Assembly: GCA_900551365.1 (NCBI GenBank) | Contig: URVZ01000022.1 | Location: 1-21,894, forward strand | Source of the DNA: an uncultured Collinsella sp. | GTDB taxonomy: Bacteria > Actinomycetota > Coriobacteriia > Coriobacteriales > Coriobacteriaceae | Reading direction: 5' to 3' | Length of the DNA: 21,894 nucleotides | Shown here: positions 16,201 through 21,894 of the stretch, piece by piece | Numbering within the stretch: position 1 is the stretch's first letter | How the letters are laid out: each line of letters opens with the position of its first letter | Made by a program: the position numbers and the translations under genes | Notes under the pieces: model-generated | Seen by the model: the letters and a program-made list of their open reading frames with translations, nothing else | What the model was told of the DNA's origin: nothing | Databases searched by the model: none

Positions 16201-16373
16201 AGACCGATGCCTATGCCGCGCTCGAGGCGAGCCGCCGAGCCCTTACCATCGCCGGCGTGGACGGCACGCGTCTGGCTTGCGCTCGTACCGAGGACGACCT
16301 GCCCCACAATGTCAACCCGACGAACATTGCCACGGTATCCGAGGTCGTGACCGAGGTTATCCGCCGTTCGTAG
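13248..16373 (+). CDS. Membrane protein with split, altered M28 peptidase-like domain and a large acidic insert
   Basis: I choose ATG 13248 (GGAG 5 nt upstream), giving 1041 residues; the frame is open to 13098 but without support. Four hydrophobic segments are visible (about 57-76, 78-96, 161-179, 186-206). Between the second and third lies VVVVAHYDSPRAE (His138, Asp140), the first motif of M28 zinc aminopeptidases. SGAVCNKSSVAAML (219-232) matches the second motif, with Cys222 where Asp is usual. Residues about 245-890 are acidic, Ala/Glu/Pro-rich low-complexity sequence, with a charged helical stretch (516-557) and a basic cluster KSRKRGLGGLFGRKKK (816-831). The M28 core then resumes: WFVATGASDCDG (Ser909-Asp910 for Glu-Glu), FFINLESVGAG (Glu936 for Asp) and DLPHNVN (His1020). 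Fold assignment is fairly secure; peptidase activity is doubtful. An even helix count would place both halves in the cytoplasm. Confidence 0.75.
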   Translation: MANTQNYINHLLQNTGITPACSEEERLAAEDIAQIFRNHGFDPEVQEFNAPAPSRLAFAVTGILAFAGALLMGIGGGIGLVGTLLAIVGAVLYVLERTGHPVVSRLGKTGVSQNVIAYHKASGPLASPRNRPVVVVAHYDSPRAELLAREPYASYRALIAKLLPVATIAPAAVAILRILPLPGALKVLLWIVAILASLVALANAANIISNRHVLPYTSGAVCNKSSVAAMLGVMDNVAPFQGENEFPDDVPFDTYFGEQKRRAEEMARAAAEYAAAQQQNDYGNTIEYEEPTYAEDEFGQPIAPDAQTEPEQGEAFDEQIEGFEGASADETLIGAIVPEDQNQAVQAEEFNDEVPAAEPAEEPAAAEPEPKLYRNAAGNIRFGSDAIRALGMLPESCTLDYEEGEEPTFEPEPAPVVTVDDESAAVTAAVAEPEAVSAIDSAAGLDILAPAAPAQDVADEADDDYVEQPRRVSYESDTDFSAEIPAATPHADIASAFSSIGASASNFFKGALAKGKKFVDDFEEKRAAAREAAEQEAIAQQQAAEAARELAAQEFEQNEAVQSVPVDAAEATTSFEAQQHVDSTMSFDAAQFDSTITFEKQGTAIAEPLSASDEQDDAADDDETIDAAEIQDAAEDEPVEANSDEEQYAAAEQDDSTEVEQEEVSAVSETPETDESRPYSTQIFTMPTPSGSGATVADTAPTQDETVDSLMAQISSQASPRPQMNVPDPASAPSPAPSSSPLASVPDPSLPSMKQANVASRTSLFDLPDPSAQVNDPFATAQGPEPTSAPVVPPMPVASGAQPIETISAPAPAAPKSRKRGLGGLFGRKKKNEQDSMSDWLGVEDDYDAKKSGRGIGSWDNFEDDNDGWKGGATSSDGASSEDMLSAVASMGDDELLGHDIWFVATGASDCDGAGMKAFLASHRDKLRGVFFINLESVGAGRLSVVTVEGEQQLLKGDRRIMNLVSKVCKSFHVDCGALEMPYAKTDAYAALEASRRALTIAGVDGTRLACARTEDDLPHNVNPTNIATVSEVVTEVIRRS

Positions 16374-16394
16374 ACGGAGCTCTAAGGAGTCAAC

Positions 16395-16613
16395 GTGTTT
16401 TCGTATATTAAGCGCCATTGGCCTGTCTACGTGATTTTGACCTTGATTGCCATTGCGTTAGGATTTGGGGCTGCCTACATCGTGGGTGCAAAGGGCTCGA
16501 CCCCCGCCTCCGCAATCAGCGAAGAGGTGGAGCAAGAACAGAGTACGGGTGCCGATGGGATTCCTGAGTCCGAGCAGGCAATCGTTGATGGTGGATCTTC
16601 GTCTGCAGAGTAG
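16395..16613 (+). CDS. Small single-pass membrane protein (function unknown)
   Basis: The GTG start at 16395 is supported by AAGGAG (16384-16389). The 72-residue product has a basic start (MFSYIKRHW), one membrane helix (about 11-31, YVILTLIAIALGFGAAYIVG) and an acidic, Ser/Glu/Gln-rich tail of about 40 residues that looks disordered. I recognise no family. It follows the M28-like gene by 21 bp and precedes a terminator, so the two should be co-transcribed and may form a membrane complex. Confidence 0.75.
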   Translation: MFSYIKRHWPVYVILTLIAIALGFGAAYIVGAKGSTPASAISEEVEQEQSTGADGIPESEQAIVDGGSSSAE

Positions 16614-16634
16614 ATACGGCGATTTACATGATTG

Positions 16635-16672
16635 AAAGCGGGCGAGCCAGGGGACCGGCTCGCCCGCTTTTT
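16635..16672 (+). terminator. Intrinsic terminator between convergent genes
   Basis: A 14-bp perfect stem, AAAGCGGGCGAGCC (16635-16648) with GGCTCGCCCGCTTT (16657-16670), is followed by TT to give a run of five T. It ends the M28-like unit. It may also stop minus-strand transcripts from the adhesin gene, whose stop is 8 bp away, though the T-run on that side is only three bases. Confidence 0.88.
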
Positions 16673-16679
16673 CATCGCG

Positions 16680-19600
16680 CTAGCGCTTCTTTGGGATCGA
16701 CCTAAGGCGAGTGAACCATAGGGCTGCGGCACCCGAGGTCAGGAGCGCGGTGATGCAAGCGGCGATGGGAGCTGATCCTGTTGCCGGTAGGTCCTGCGGT
16801 AGGGTACAGCGTTGAATGACGCTGTCCTCGTCATGTGACTCAAGTTTATCGCCGCCACCGTTGCGGCAAAGATCGACGCGCGCGCTGTTGGTGAGTGCGG
16901 TTTGGGGCGTATAAGCCGACGTTGCCTGCATATGTACGACTGCGCCCCGAGCGTCTGTGCCAAGGATTGCTTTGGCATCGTCAAGGTCGTCGTGCTCATC
17001 TTTGAGATCATCGCGGGTCCAAGAATCCGCATCGCTTCGAGTCGTAAAGTCGGCGGCTACCGCACCGTATTCAATTCGAATGCCCGTTACGACGGTATTG
17101 GGTGTAAGGTCGAGCTCTTCCGCCTCGAGTGTGGTGGATTCCGTGGTCGAGACATTCGCCTTCCAGAGGCGCCAGCCGTCGTAATCGACGAGGCGACAGT
17201 CCTCACCAAGGCTCTCTTTTACTTCGTCGGACTCAAGCCAAGGATTTTCGTGTCCATCGTCAAGTGTCGCGTTCGCCGGTTCATCGACGTCTGTCGAGTC
17301 CAACGGCGTCGTGCGATACCACACGTTGCACAGACCGTTGAGGTCGCCGATGGCGACGGGGGTTTCGATTGAGACGAATCTCGCCGTATCGTCCTCGGCA
17401 CACTCAAGATCATCGGTAATTGTGAACTCATCAACCCAGGTAGTTGAATCGTTTCGAGCGTCGATGGTATAGGAGAAAAGCCCATCCGTATTGGTTTGCA
17501 TCGCGGCACGGTTTTTACCATCGCCGTTAGCCAACAGGCCCTTTTCGATAGGTTGGACAAGTTCCTGACGCTTGTCGACCTGCCCCTTGATCTCGATGGG
17601 CGCATCCTTCATCGCGACGGATTGGACTTCTCCCGTATCCTTTATTTCAAACGTTATCTCCTCGGCAAGGTCATAGGTCCGCGGAGACATCATTTCGCGC
17701 AACGAGTAGGTGCCGGGTGCAAGATGTTCGACGCGGTGTGGCTTGTCGGATGAGGTCCAGGAGTCTATTTCGGTTTTATCGGGACCATATAAGGTGAGCT
17801 GTGCGCCTTCCACTTCCTGCTCACCGCTTGCATCGACCTTGGAGATATCAACCTTGGTGTAATCGTCGGATACGTTAAGCCGTGCTTCTACAACGGGTGT
17901 TTTCTGGTCGGCATAAGTAAGGTCGACAATATGGGTTGTCTGATCGAGCAAGAAGCCTGCCGGCGCTTGAGTCTCGACAACCTCGTAGCGTGCGGTGCCA
18001 GATCCCAGTGGGAGGTTGCCCGCGCGTGCTTCTCCAGTTTCATCCGTCGTGACGGTCGCGACAGTCTCACCGTCGAGCGCGGCAATGCTACCGTCGGGGC
18101 GCACGATATCACCCGAGGCACGGATCTCAAAGACGGCGCCCGCGAGGCTGCTGCCGTCTATGGCATCGGTTTTAACGATCCTGATGTTTCCGGTCGCGGC
18201 GTGGTCATAATACGAGGCGATTGCAACGGGCGTTAGGTTCATGTCGGCGGGTATGTTTACCTCGATCTCTTCGCCGACAAGATAGGGCTCTTTGGCCGAG
18301 GTTTCGCGTACATAATAGGTGCCCGGCACGAGCGATTCGGGCAGTGTGACGGTCCCGGTCGCGTCAGTCGTAAAGGTGTCCATTACGTTATGTGCTGGAT
18401 ACCAGCAAGTTTGTGAGACAGGTTCGTGATTGCTGTCGAGGAGTTGGAAGGTGAATCCGGCTAGGGGAACAGAAGCGCCTGTTTGGGCATCGCGTTTTAC
18501 AATCTGGAGATGCGTCGACAGAGCGTGGTTGTCCACGATATATTGAAGCTCGGCGCCGTCGGAAATCTGATTGGCCCCGACGGTCCATTCCCCTGCACGT
18601 TTAAAACCCTCGGGGACGGTTTCCGGAACCTCGCGAACCGTGTAGCCGGCACGGTCGTATGGGACGGCTCCGTGGACACCGGCGGGTCGCTTGCCTGCGC
18701 CGAACCATGCTTCGGGCTGATCTTTGGTGGAGGCAAAGCCATAGATGTTTGTGATCAGTGTGCCAACAACCTGCTGAGAGCTGTTGCTGACAACCTCAAA
18801 GACAACACCACCCGCCGGCTGCTCCAGGCCGGATTGGTCGCTATTGCCGTAATCCTTGAATTTGGAAATCTCAAGGTCAAACGCAATGGGGATATCGGAA
18901 ATGCGAGATTCGATCTCGACTACGCCTGAATCGCCGAGCTGGTCGGCTCCAACGGTATAGGTCCAGCTGTCGTTGGATGGCAGGTAGCCCTCGGGGGCTT
19001 TTGATTCGTAGATGGTAAAGGTTCCTAAGGGGACATCGACGAGGGTAGCCCGACCGCTTTCGTCAGTCGTGAGAATTTGCGCCCATCCAGGGGTTGATTG
19101 CGACACACACGTGAACTCTGCTCCTGCGAGTGAAGATCCCGCCTGGGGGCCGGCATTCGTCGCGGCATCGAGTTTTACGATACACAGATTGATGGTGCCG
19201 GGCTGTTCATCAATGGCGACCTTTCCACCGTCATTCCCCGTGGTAAAGGCGATGCGATCGCGACGGGGGACATAGCCGGCCGGCGCCTTCGTTTCAACTA
19301 GGTAGTATGCCGTGTTGGGCAGAAGTGTTGCCTGCGCTCGACCGTTGCTGTCCATCTGGACGGTGCCGACACGCGCGCCGCTGGTGCTCTCAAAAACATC
19401 GAATGTTGCCCCGTCAAACTGATAAGTATTGTTTCCGCTGGTAATGGCAGCGTTTGCAGACTGCTTTTGGAAGGAAACAGAGACCGCCGGCAGTACATAG
19501 AGCATGTCCTGACGTTTGCTGCCGCCCGATACGGCTCCTAGATAGCGCCGCGCGCGGTGCGGAGCGGCTTTGATGCTTCCTGATTTTGCGCTGTCGTGGA

Positions 19601-20111
19601 GCCACCGCGCCGCCGCCACGACTTCATTGTCAGTGATAAAGTGCCCACTCTTGGTTTTGCCCTGAGCGGTCGTGTAAGAGTAGGTACCGTCGACATGGGT
19701 AGTGCCGTTGAGCATCCATACGGCAAGCTGGGTTGCGGCGCGGGCACGATCGGGTGAAAGATGGTAACCGCCAAACGACGTGGCGGTAGGATATCCGTGA
19801 CAAACGATTGCCGCGAACTCGTCGTCGAGCCACACCCAGCCTTGATCAAAGTTGAGCCATGGGCCGCCCGGCTTGGTGGGGCCGGGGCGCTCCTGGTTCA
19901 TGCAGTAGGCAATCGAGGCGTCTTGAGCTTCATACTTGCCGATGAGGAAGGGCCCACAATCATCGCTAATAGTGCGGAAGCCGAGCTGGTCGTAGCCATC
20001 GACGGCAAATGCGGCTCCCGGTGTCAGGCAGCCGAAAAGCAGGAAGAGGAGCAGGAGCAGCGGACCTGTTGCGATTGCGCTGTGGACAGAGTGCGTGGGT
20101 GCGTTGGACAT
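16680..20111 (-). CDS. Sortase-anchored thioester adhesin with CnaB/SpaA-like repeats
   Basis: The 1143-residue protein is a wall-anchored surface adhesin. A signal peptide (1-36, cleavage after AFA) is followed by a thioester domain (about 40-200): YCMN with Cys70 and ATQLAVW with Gln128 are the residues that form the Cys-Gln thioester, which can bind host proteins covalently in known homologues. Six CnaB/SpaA-like modules follow, each with the usual (V/I)xE(T/S)-type strand, at Glu273, 369, 494, 603, 713 and 806; KAPAGY, KAPEGY and QAPAGF are visible. Such modules often form Lys-Asn isopeptide bonds. Residues about 845-1095 form a further domain beginning VDKRQELV. The C-terminus has LPATG (1108-1112), a membrane helix and a basic tail (RLRSIPKKR). 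ATG 20111 has AAGGAG 5 nt upstream. No sortase gene is in the window. Confidence 0.92.
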   Translation of the reverse strand: MSNAPTHSVHSAIATGPLLLLLFLLFGCLTPGAAFAVDGYDQLGFRTISDDCGPFLIGKYEAQDASIAYCMNQERPGPTKPGGPWLNFDQGWVWLDDEFAAIVCHGYPTATSFGGYHLSPDRARAATQLAVWMLNGTTHVDGTYSYTTAQGKTKSGHFITDNEVVAAARWLHDSAKSGSIKAAPHRARRYLGAVSGGSKRQDMLYVLPAVSVSFQKQSANAAITSGNNTYQFDGATFDVFESTSGARVGTVQMDSNGRAQATLLPNTAYYLVETKAPAGYVPRRDRIAFTTGNDGGKVAIDEQPGTINLCIVKLDAATNAGPQAGSSLAGAEFTCVSQSTPGWAQILTTDESGRATLVDVPLGTFTIYESKAPEGYLPSNDSWTYTVGADQLGDSGVVEIESRISDIPIAFDLEISKFKDYGNSDQSGLEQPAGGVVFEVVSNSSQQVVGTLITNIYGFASTKDQPEAWFGAGKRPAGVHGAVPYDRAGYTVREVPETVPEGFKRAGEWTVGANQISDGAELQYIVDNHALSTHLQIVKRDAQTGASVPLAGFTFQLLDSNHEPVSQTCWYPAHNVMDTFTTDATGTVTLPESLVPGTYYVRETSAKEPYLVGEEIEVNIPADMNLTPVAIASYYDHAATGNIRIVKTDAIDGSSLAGAVFEIRASGDIVRPDGSIAALDGETVATVTTDETGEARAGNLPLGSGTARYEVVETQAPAGFLLDQTTHIVDLTYADQKTPVVEARLNVSDDYTKVDISKVDASGEQEVEGAQLTLYGPDKTEIDSWTSSDKPHRVEHLAPGTYSLREMMSPRTYDLAEEITFEIKDTGEVQSVAMKDAPIEIKGQVDKRQELVQPIEKGLLANGDGKNRAAMQTNTDGLFSYTIDARNDSTTWVDEFTITDDLECAEDDTARFVSIETPVAIGDLNGLCNVWYRTTPLDSTDVDEPANATLDDGHENPWLESDEVKESLGEDCRLVDYDGWRLWKANVSTTESTTLEAEELDLTPNTVVTGIRIEYGAVAADFTTRSDADSWTRDDLKDEHDDLDDAKAILGTDARGAVVHMQATSAYTPQTALTNSARVDLCRNGGGDKLESHDEDSVIQRCTLPQDLPATGSAPIAACITALLTSGAAALWFTRLRSIPKKR

Positions 20112-20365
20112 GGCTGCTCCTTATCCCTCGTGCGCCGCATGGGGAGGTTGCGACGCGTAGGATGAGGCTACCCCCGAGGTTCATGCGGGTAAGTACCGGA
20201 GCCTGACCAAAAGCTTGCCCGATTTCTGACAAATCGAGCTCAAATACAACAATCAGATAAAAGTGCAGGTAGAAGATGGTAAGAAAAGAAAGACAAAGGT
20301 CCTCATCTCCACAATTGGCGCGGTTTTCAAACGATTCTCCACAGCTAAAACAAGCATCGACACCC

Positions 20366-20395
20366 TTGTATCGAACAAGACAACGGCGTTATACT
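20366..20395 (+). promoter_or_regulatory. Promoter of tRNA-Gly
   Basis: TTGTAT (20366-20371) and TATACT (20390-20395) are 18 bp apart and end 13 bp before the mature tRNA, so transcription would start just upstream of it. The rest of the gap back to the adhesin start (20112-20365) is A-rich near 20240-20300. I see no gene and no firm adhesin promoter there. Confidence 0.6.
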
Positions 20396-20408
20396 ATCCC
20401 CCACATAT

Positions 20409-20483
20409 GCGGGCATCGCCAAGTGGTAAGGCATCAGCTTCCCAAGCTGACACTCGCGGGTTCGAGTCCCGTTGCCCGCTCCA
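20409..20483 (+). tRNA. tRNA-Gly (anticodon CCC)
   Basis: The 75-nt gene folds into a full cloverleaf with CCA encoded. Acceptor GCGGGCA (20409-20415) pairs with TGCCCGC (20473-20479). The anticodon stem TCAGC/GCTGA encloses the loop TTCCCAA, so the anticodon is CCC, reading GGG glycine codons. The T-arm is CGGGTTCGAGTCCCG. The discriminator base is T, followed by CCA (20481-20483). A promoter lies upstream and a terminator starts 12 bp downstream, so it is a single-gene unit. Confidence 0.96.
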
Positions 20484-20494
20484 GCAAAAAGCAC

Positions 20495-20526
20495 AAGCAC
20501 GGCAGCGTTACGTTGCCGTGCTTTTT
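20495..20526 (+). terminator. Intrinsic terminator of tRNA-Gly
   Basis: AAGCACGGCAGCG (20495-20507) pairs with CGTTGCCGTGCTT (20511-20523), with one G-T pair and a TTA loop. It continues to a run of five T (20522-20526). Confidence 0.88.
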
Positions 20527-20572
20527 ACTACCAAGCGCCGGGGCTCGAACCCGCCAGGGTGCGAGCGTTAAG

Positions 20573-20589
20573 CAAACGCGAAGCGTTTG
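20573..20589. repeat. GCGAAGC mini-hairpin 1
   Basis: CAAACGC and GCGTTTG form a 7-bp stem around a GAA loop. The core GCGAAGC is the sequence known to form an unusually stable DNA mini-hairpin. Two more such hairpins occur at 20635-20649 and 20762-20784. The run 20527-20572 before it holds only a T-arm-like sequence on the minus strand. Confidence 0.6.
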
Positions 20590-20623
20590 TAGCGAGCAGG
20601 CGAAGGCGCCGACAGGCGTCTGA

Positions 20624-20675
20624 AGCCGGTGCGGATTTGCGAAGCAAATACGCGGACGTCCCGTTGCCCGCTCCA
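20624..20675 (+). repeat. 52-bp repeat copy A, ending in the tRNA-Gly 3' tail
   Basis: Copy A matches copy B (20755-20806) at 47 of 52 positions without gaps. It contains the hairpin ATTTGC-GAA-GCAAAT (20635-20649) and the run CGCGGACGTCCC. Its last 18 bases (20658-20675), GTCCCGTTGCCCGCTCCA, are identical to the 3' end of the tRNA-Gly gene (20466-20483), CCA included. No rest of a tRNA precedes it, so it is not a second tRNA gene. Confidence 0.8.
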
Positions 20676-20754
20676 TGGAGCACAGAAGACCTCGGGACGG
20701 CCAATTCAACAAAGTCTTCCCCATCGTCTCCGTGAATCCGAGGAGATCGACCGC

Positions 20755-20806
20755 AGCCGGTGCGTATTTGCGAAGCAAATGCGCGGACGTCCCCATGCTC
20801 GCTCCA
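20755..20806 (+). repeat. 52-bp repeat copy B
   Basis: This copy is 131 bp downstream of copy A and has five substitutions. Its tail (GTCCCCATGCTCGCTCCA) differs from the tRNA end at three positions but keeps CTCCA. The hairpin is extended here to a 10-bp stem (20762-20784). The 79 bp between the copies (20676-20754) show no gene or further repeat. Confidence 0.75.
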
Positions 20807-20858
20807 ATTCCAAAATGTTAGGTTAATGCCTGCTGCCCATACTCGCACCTGCGCACGG

Positions 20859-20864
20859 TACAAT
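20859..20864 (+). promoter_or_regulatory. Likely -10 box of purB
   Basis: TACAAT, 44 bp before the purB ATG, matches the -10 hexamer used before rpmH. No good -35 is visible at 17-18 bp. Confidence 0.4.
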
Positions 20865-20908
20865 GGTTGGGTTACGACCAACGTGCCAATAACCAAAAAG
20901 GAGCCGCT

Positions 20909-21894
20909 ATGATCGATCGCTATACCCGCCCGGAGATGGGACACATCTTCTCCCTCGAGAACAAGTACGCCATTTGGCAGGAGATCGAGGTTCTGGCCTG
21001 CGAGGCCCAGGCGGAGCTCGGCAAGATCGGTATTTCCAAAGACGAGGCCCAGTGGATCCGCGACCATGCCAACTTTGAGAAGGCGAAGGTCGATGAGATC
21101 GAGGAAGTCACGCGCCACGACGTCATTGCCTTCCTGACCAACATGAAGGAATACATCGATGCCGATGTTCCCGAGGGCGACCCCAAGCCCAGCCGCTGGG
21201 TTCACTATGGCATGACCAGCTCGGATCTGGGCGACACGGCCCTGTGCTACCAGCTCACCCAGGCCTGCGACCTGATCATCGAGGACGTCAAGAAGCTCGG
21301 CGAGATTTGCAAGCGTCGCGCCTTTGAGGAGCGCAACACGCTCTGCGCCGGCCGTACTCATGGCATCCATGCCGAGCCGATGACCTTTGGCATGAAGTTT
21401 GGCTCTTGGGCCTGGGAGCTCAAGCGCGATCTGGATCGTCTTGAGGACGCCCGCAAGAACGTTGCCTTCGGTGCTATCTCGGGCGCTGTCGGCACGTACA
21501 GCTCCATCGAGCCGTTCGTCGAGGAGTACGTCTGCGAGCACCTGGGCCTGGTTCACGACCCGCTGTCCACGCAGGTTATCAGCCGCGACCATCACGCCTA
21601 TCTCGCCGGCGTTCTTGCCACCACTGCGGCCACCTGCGAGCGCATCGCTACCGAGGTTCGCAATCTGCAGAAGACTGATACGCTCGAGGCCGAGGAGCCG
21701 TTCCGTAAGGGCCAAAAGGGCAGCTCAGCCATGCCACACAAGCGCAACCCCATCACCATGGAGAAGGTCTGCGGCCTGTCGCGCGTCGTGAAGGCCAACG
21801 CGCAGGTTGCCTTCGACAACGTCGCCCTGTGGCACGAGCGTGACATTTCGCACTCCTCTGCCGAGCGCGTCGCCCAGGCCGATAGCTTCATCGC
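20909..21894 (+). CDS. purB: Adenylosuccinate lyase, partial (C-terminus beyond the right edge)
   Basis: PurB splits SAICAR to AICAR and adenylosuccinate to AMP, both releasing fumarate, in purine synthesis. The frame is open from ATG 20909 (AAGGAG at 20898-20903) to the end of the window, giving 328 codons. The N-terminus MIDRYTRPEMGHIFS is typical of the Bacillus/Thermotoga-type enzyme. Superfamily motifs are VHYGMTSSDLGDTA, AGRTHGIHAEPMTFG (catalytic His) and the signature GSSAMPHKRNP with its serine loop, plus ERDISHSSAER. Nothing is missing in the part present. A long reverse-strand frame across this gene is a shadow. Confidence 0.95.
   Translation, partial: MIDRYTRPEMGHIFSLENKYAIWQEIEVLACEAQAELGKIGISKDEAQWIRDHANFEKAKVDEIEEVTRHDVIAFLTNMKEYIDADVPEGDPKPSRWVHYGMTSSDLGDTALCYQLTQACDLIIEDVKKLGEICKRRAFEERNTLCAGRTHGIHAEPMTFGMKFGSWAWELKRDLDRLEDARKNVAFGAISGAVGTYSSIEPFVEEYVCEHLGLVHDPLSTQVISRDHHAYLAGVLATTAATCERIATEVRNLQKTDTLEAEEPFRKGQKGSSAMPHKRNPITMEKVCGLSRVVKANAQVAFDNVALWHERDISHSSAERVAQADSFI

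Noticed and set aside
20026..20030. Lipoprotein lipobox (LFGC, Cys28) in the adhesin signal peptide
   Set aside because: Phe at -2 is unusual, and a good signal peptidase I site (AFA) follows. The C-terminal LPATG already anchors the protein.
20305..20345. Two TCTCCACA sequences resembling DnaA boxes
   Set aside because: There are only two imperfect copies in the same orientation, about 20 kb from the presumed origin. This can arise by chance.
20434..20796. 120-codon minus-strand frame over the tRNA and repeats
   Set aside because: Its C-terminal part is the antisense of the tRNA itself, a common false gene call. The rest is repeat sequence.
20528..21715. 395-codon minus-strand frame across the repeat region and purB
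   Set aside because: It is antisense to the clear purB coding sequence and runs through the tRNA-tail repeats. It shows no family motif.
1..21894. CRISPR arrays, insertion sequences, transposases, phage genes, sortase genes, rRNA
   Set aside because: I looked for regular repeat-spacer arrays, transposase motifs with inverted ends, integrases and sortase TLxTC motifs on both strands and saw none. The only regular repeats are parS and the two 52-bp units.

Overview
The window is a chromosomal segment from what looks like a Gram-positive, moderately GC-rich actinobacterium. I infer a Coriobacteriia member, Collinsella-like. This rests on the gene order, the codon use, an LPxTG-type wall protein with a thioester domain, a PafBC-like pair of WYL regulators and three canonical parS sites. 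It is family-level recognition, not a database match. The first 6 kb carry the classic origin-flanking set rpmH-rnpA-yidD-yidC-khpB/jag, rsmG, parS x3 and parA-parB, so the replication origin is probably close to the left edge. dnaA itself is not in the window.

Layout: a partial GHKL-type ATPase gene runs off the left end on the minus strand (1-551). An AT-rich spacer with TGTTGAAAA repeats (552-794) separates it from the rpmH promoter. The rpmH operon (897-3025) ends at a strong terminator (3044-3075). rsmG follows from a TTG start, then three perfect parS sites exactly 39 bp apart, then parA and parB overlapping, then a small membrane-anchored protein gene that overlaps parB. A terminator closes that unit. 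rlmN (minus strand) faces it, with its own terminator and a near-consensus parS beside its 3' end.

From 7.27 kb, ddl overlaps a long DnaQ-DinG exonuclease/helicase gene. That gene converges with, and overlaps by 4 bp, a minus-strand pair of WYL-domain regulators. Next comes a two-gene plus-strand unit: a 1041-residue membrane protein with a split, altered M28-peptidase-like domain around a roughly 650-residue acidic low-complexity insert, and a 72-residue single-pass membrane protein. After a terminator lies a 1143-residue sortase-anchored adhesin on the minus strand: signal peptide, Cys-Gln thioester domain, six CnaB/SpaA-like modules and LPATG.

The right end holds a tRNA-Gly(CCC) gene with its own promoter and terminator. 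Behind it is a stretch of about 300 bp containing two 52-bp repeats, one of which reproduces the last 18 bases of the tRNA, plus several GCGAAGC mini-hairpins. The window ends inside purB.

How the genes fit together: the left block makes ribosome, RNase P and membrane-insertion components and segregates the origin through ParA/ParB/parS. ddl serves peptidoglycan synthesis. The DinG-like enzyme and WYL pair suggest DNA repair and its control. The right block is cell-surface or membrane biology that I cannot fully assign. The most unusual items are the altered M28-like protein, the tRNA-tail repeats, the paired 12-bp palindromes in the yidC/khpB and parB operons, and the ATPase gene next to the presumed origin.
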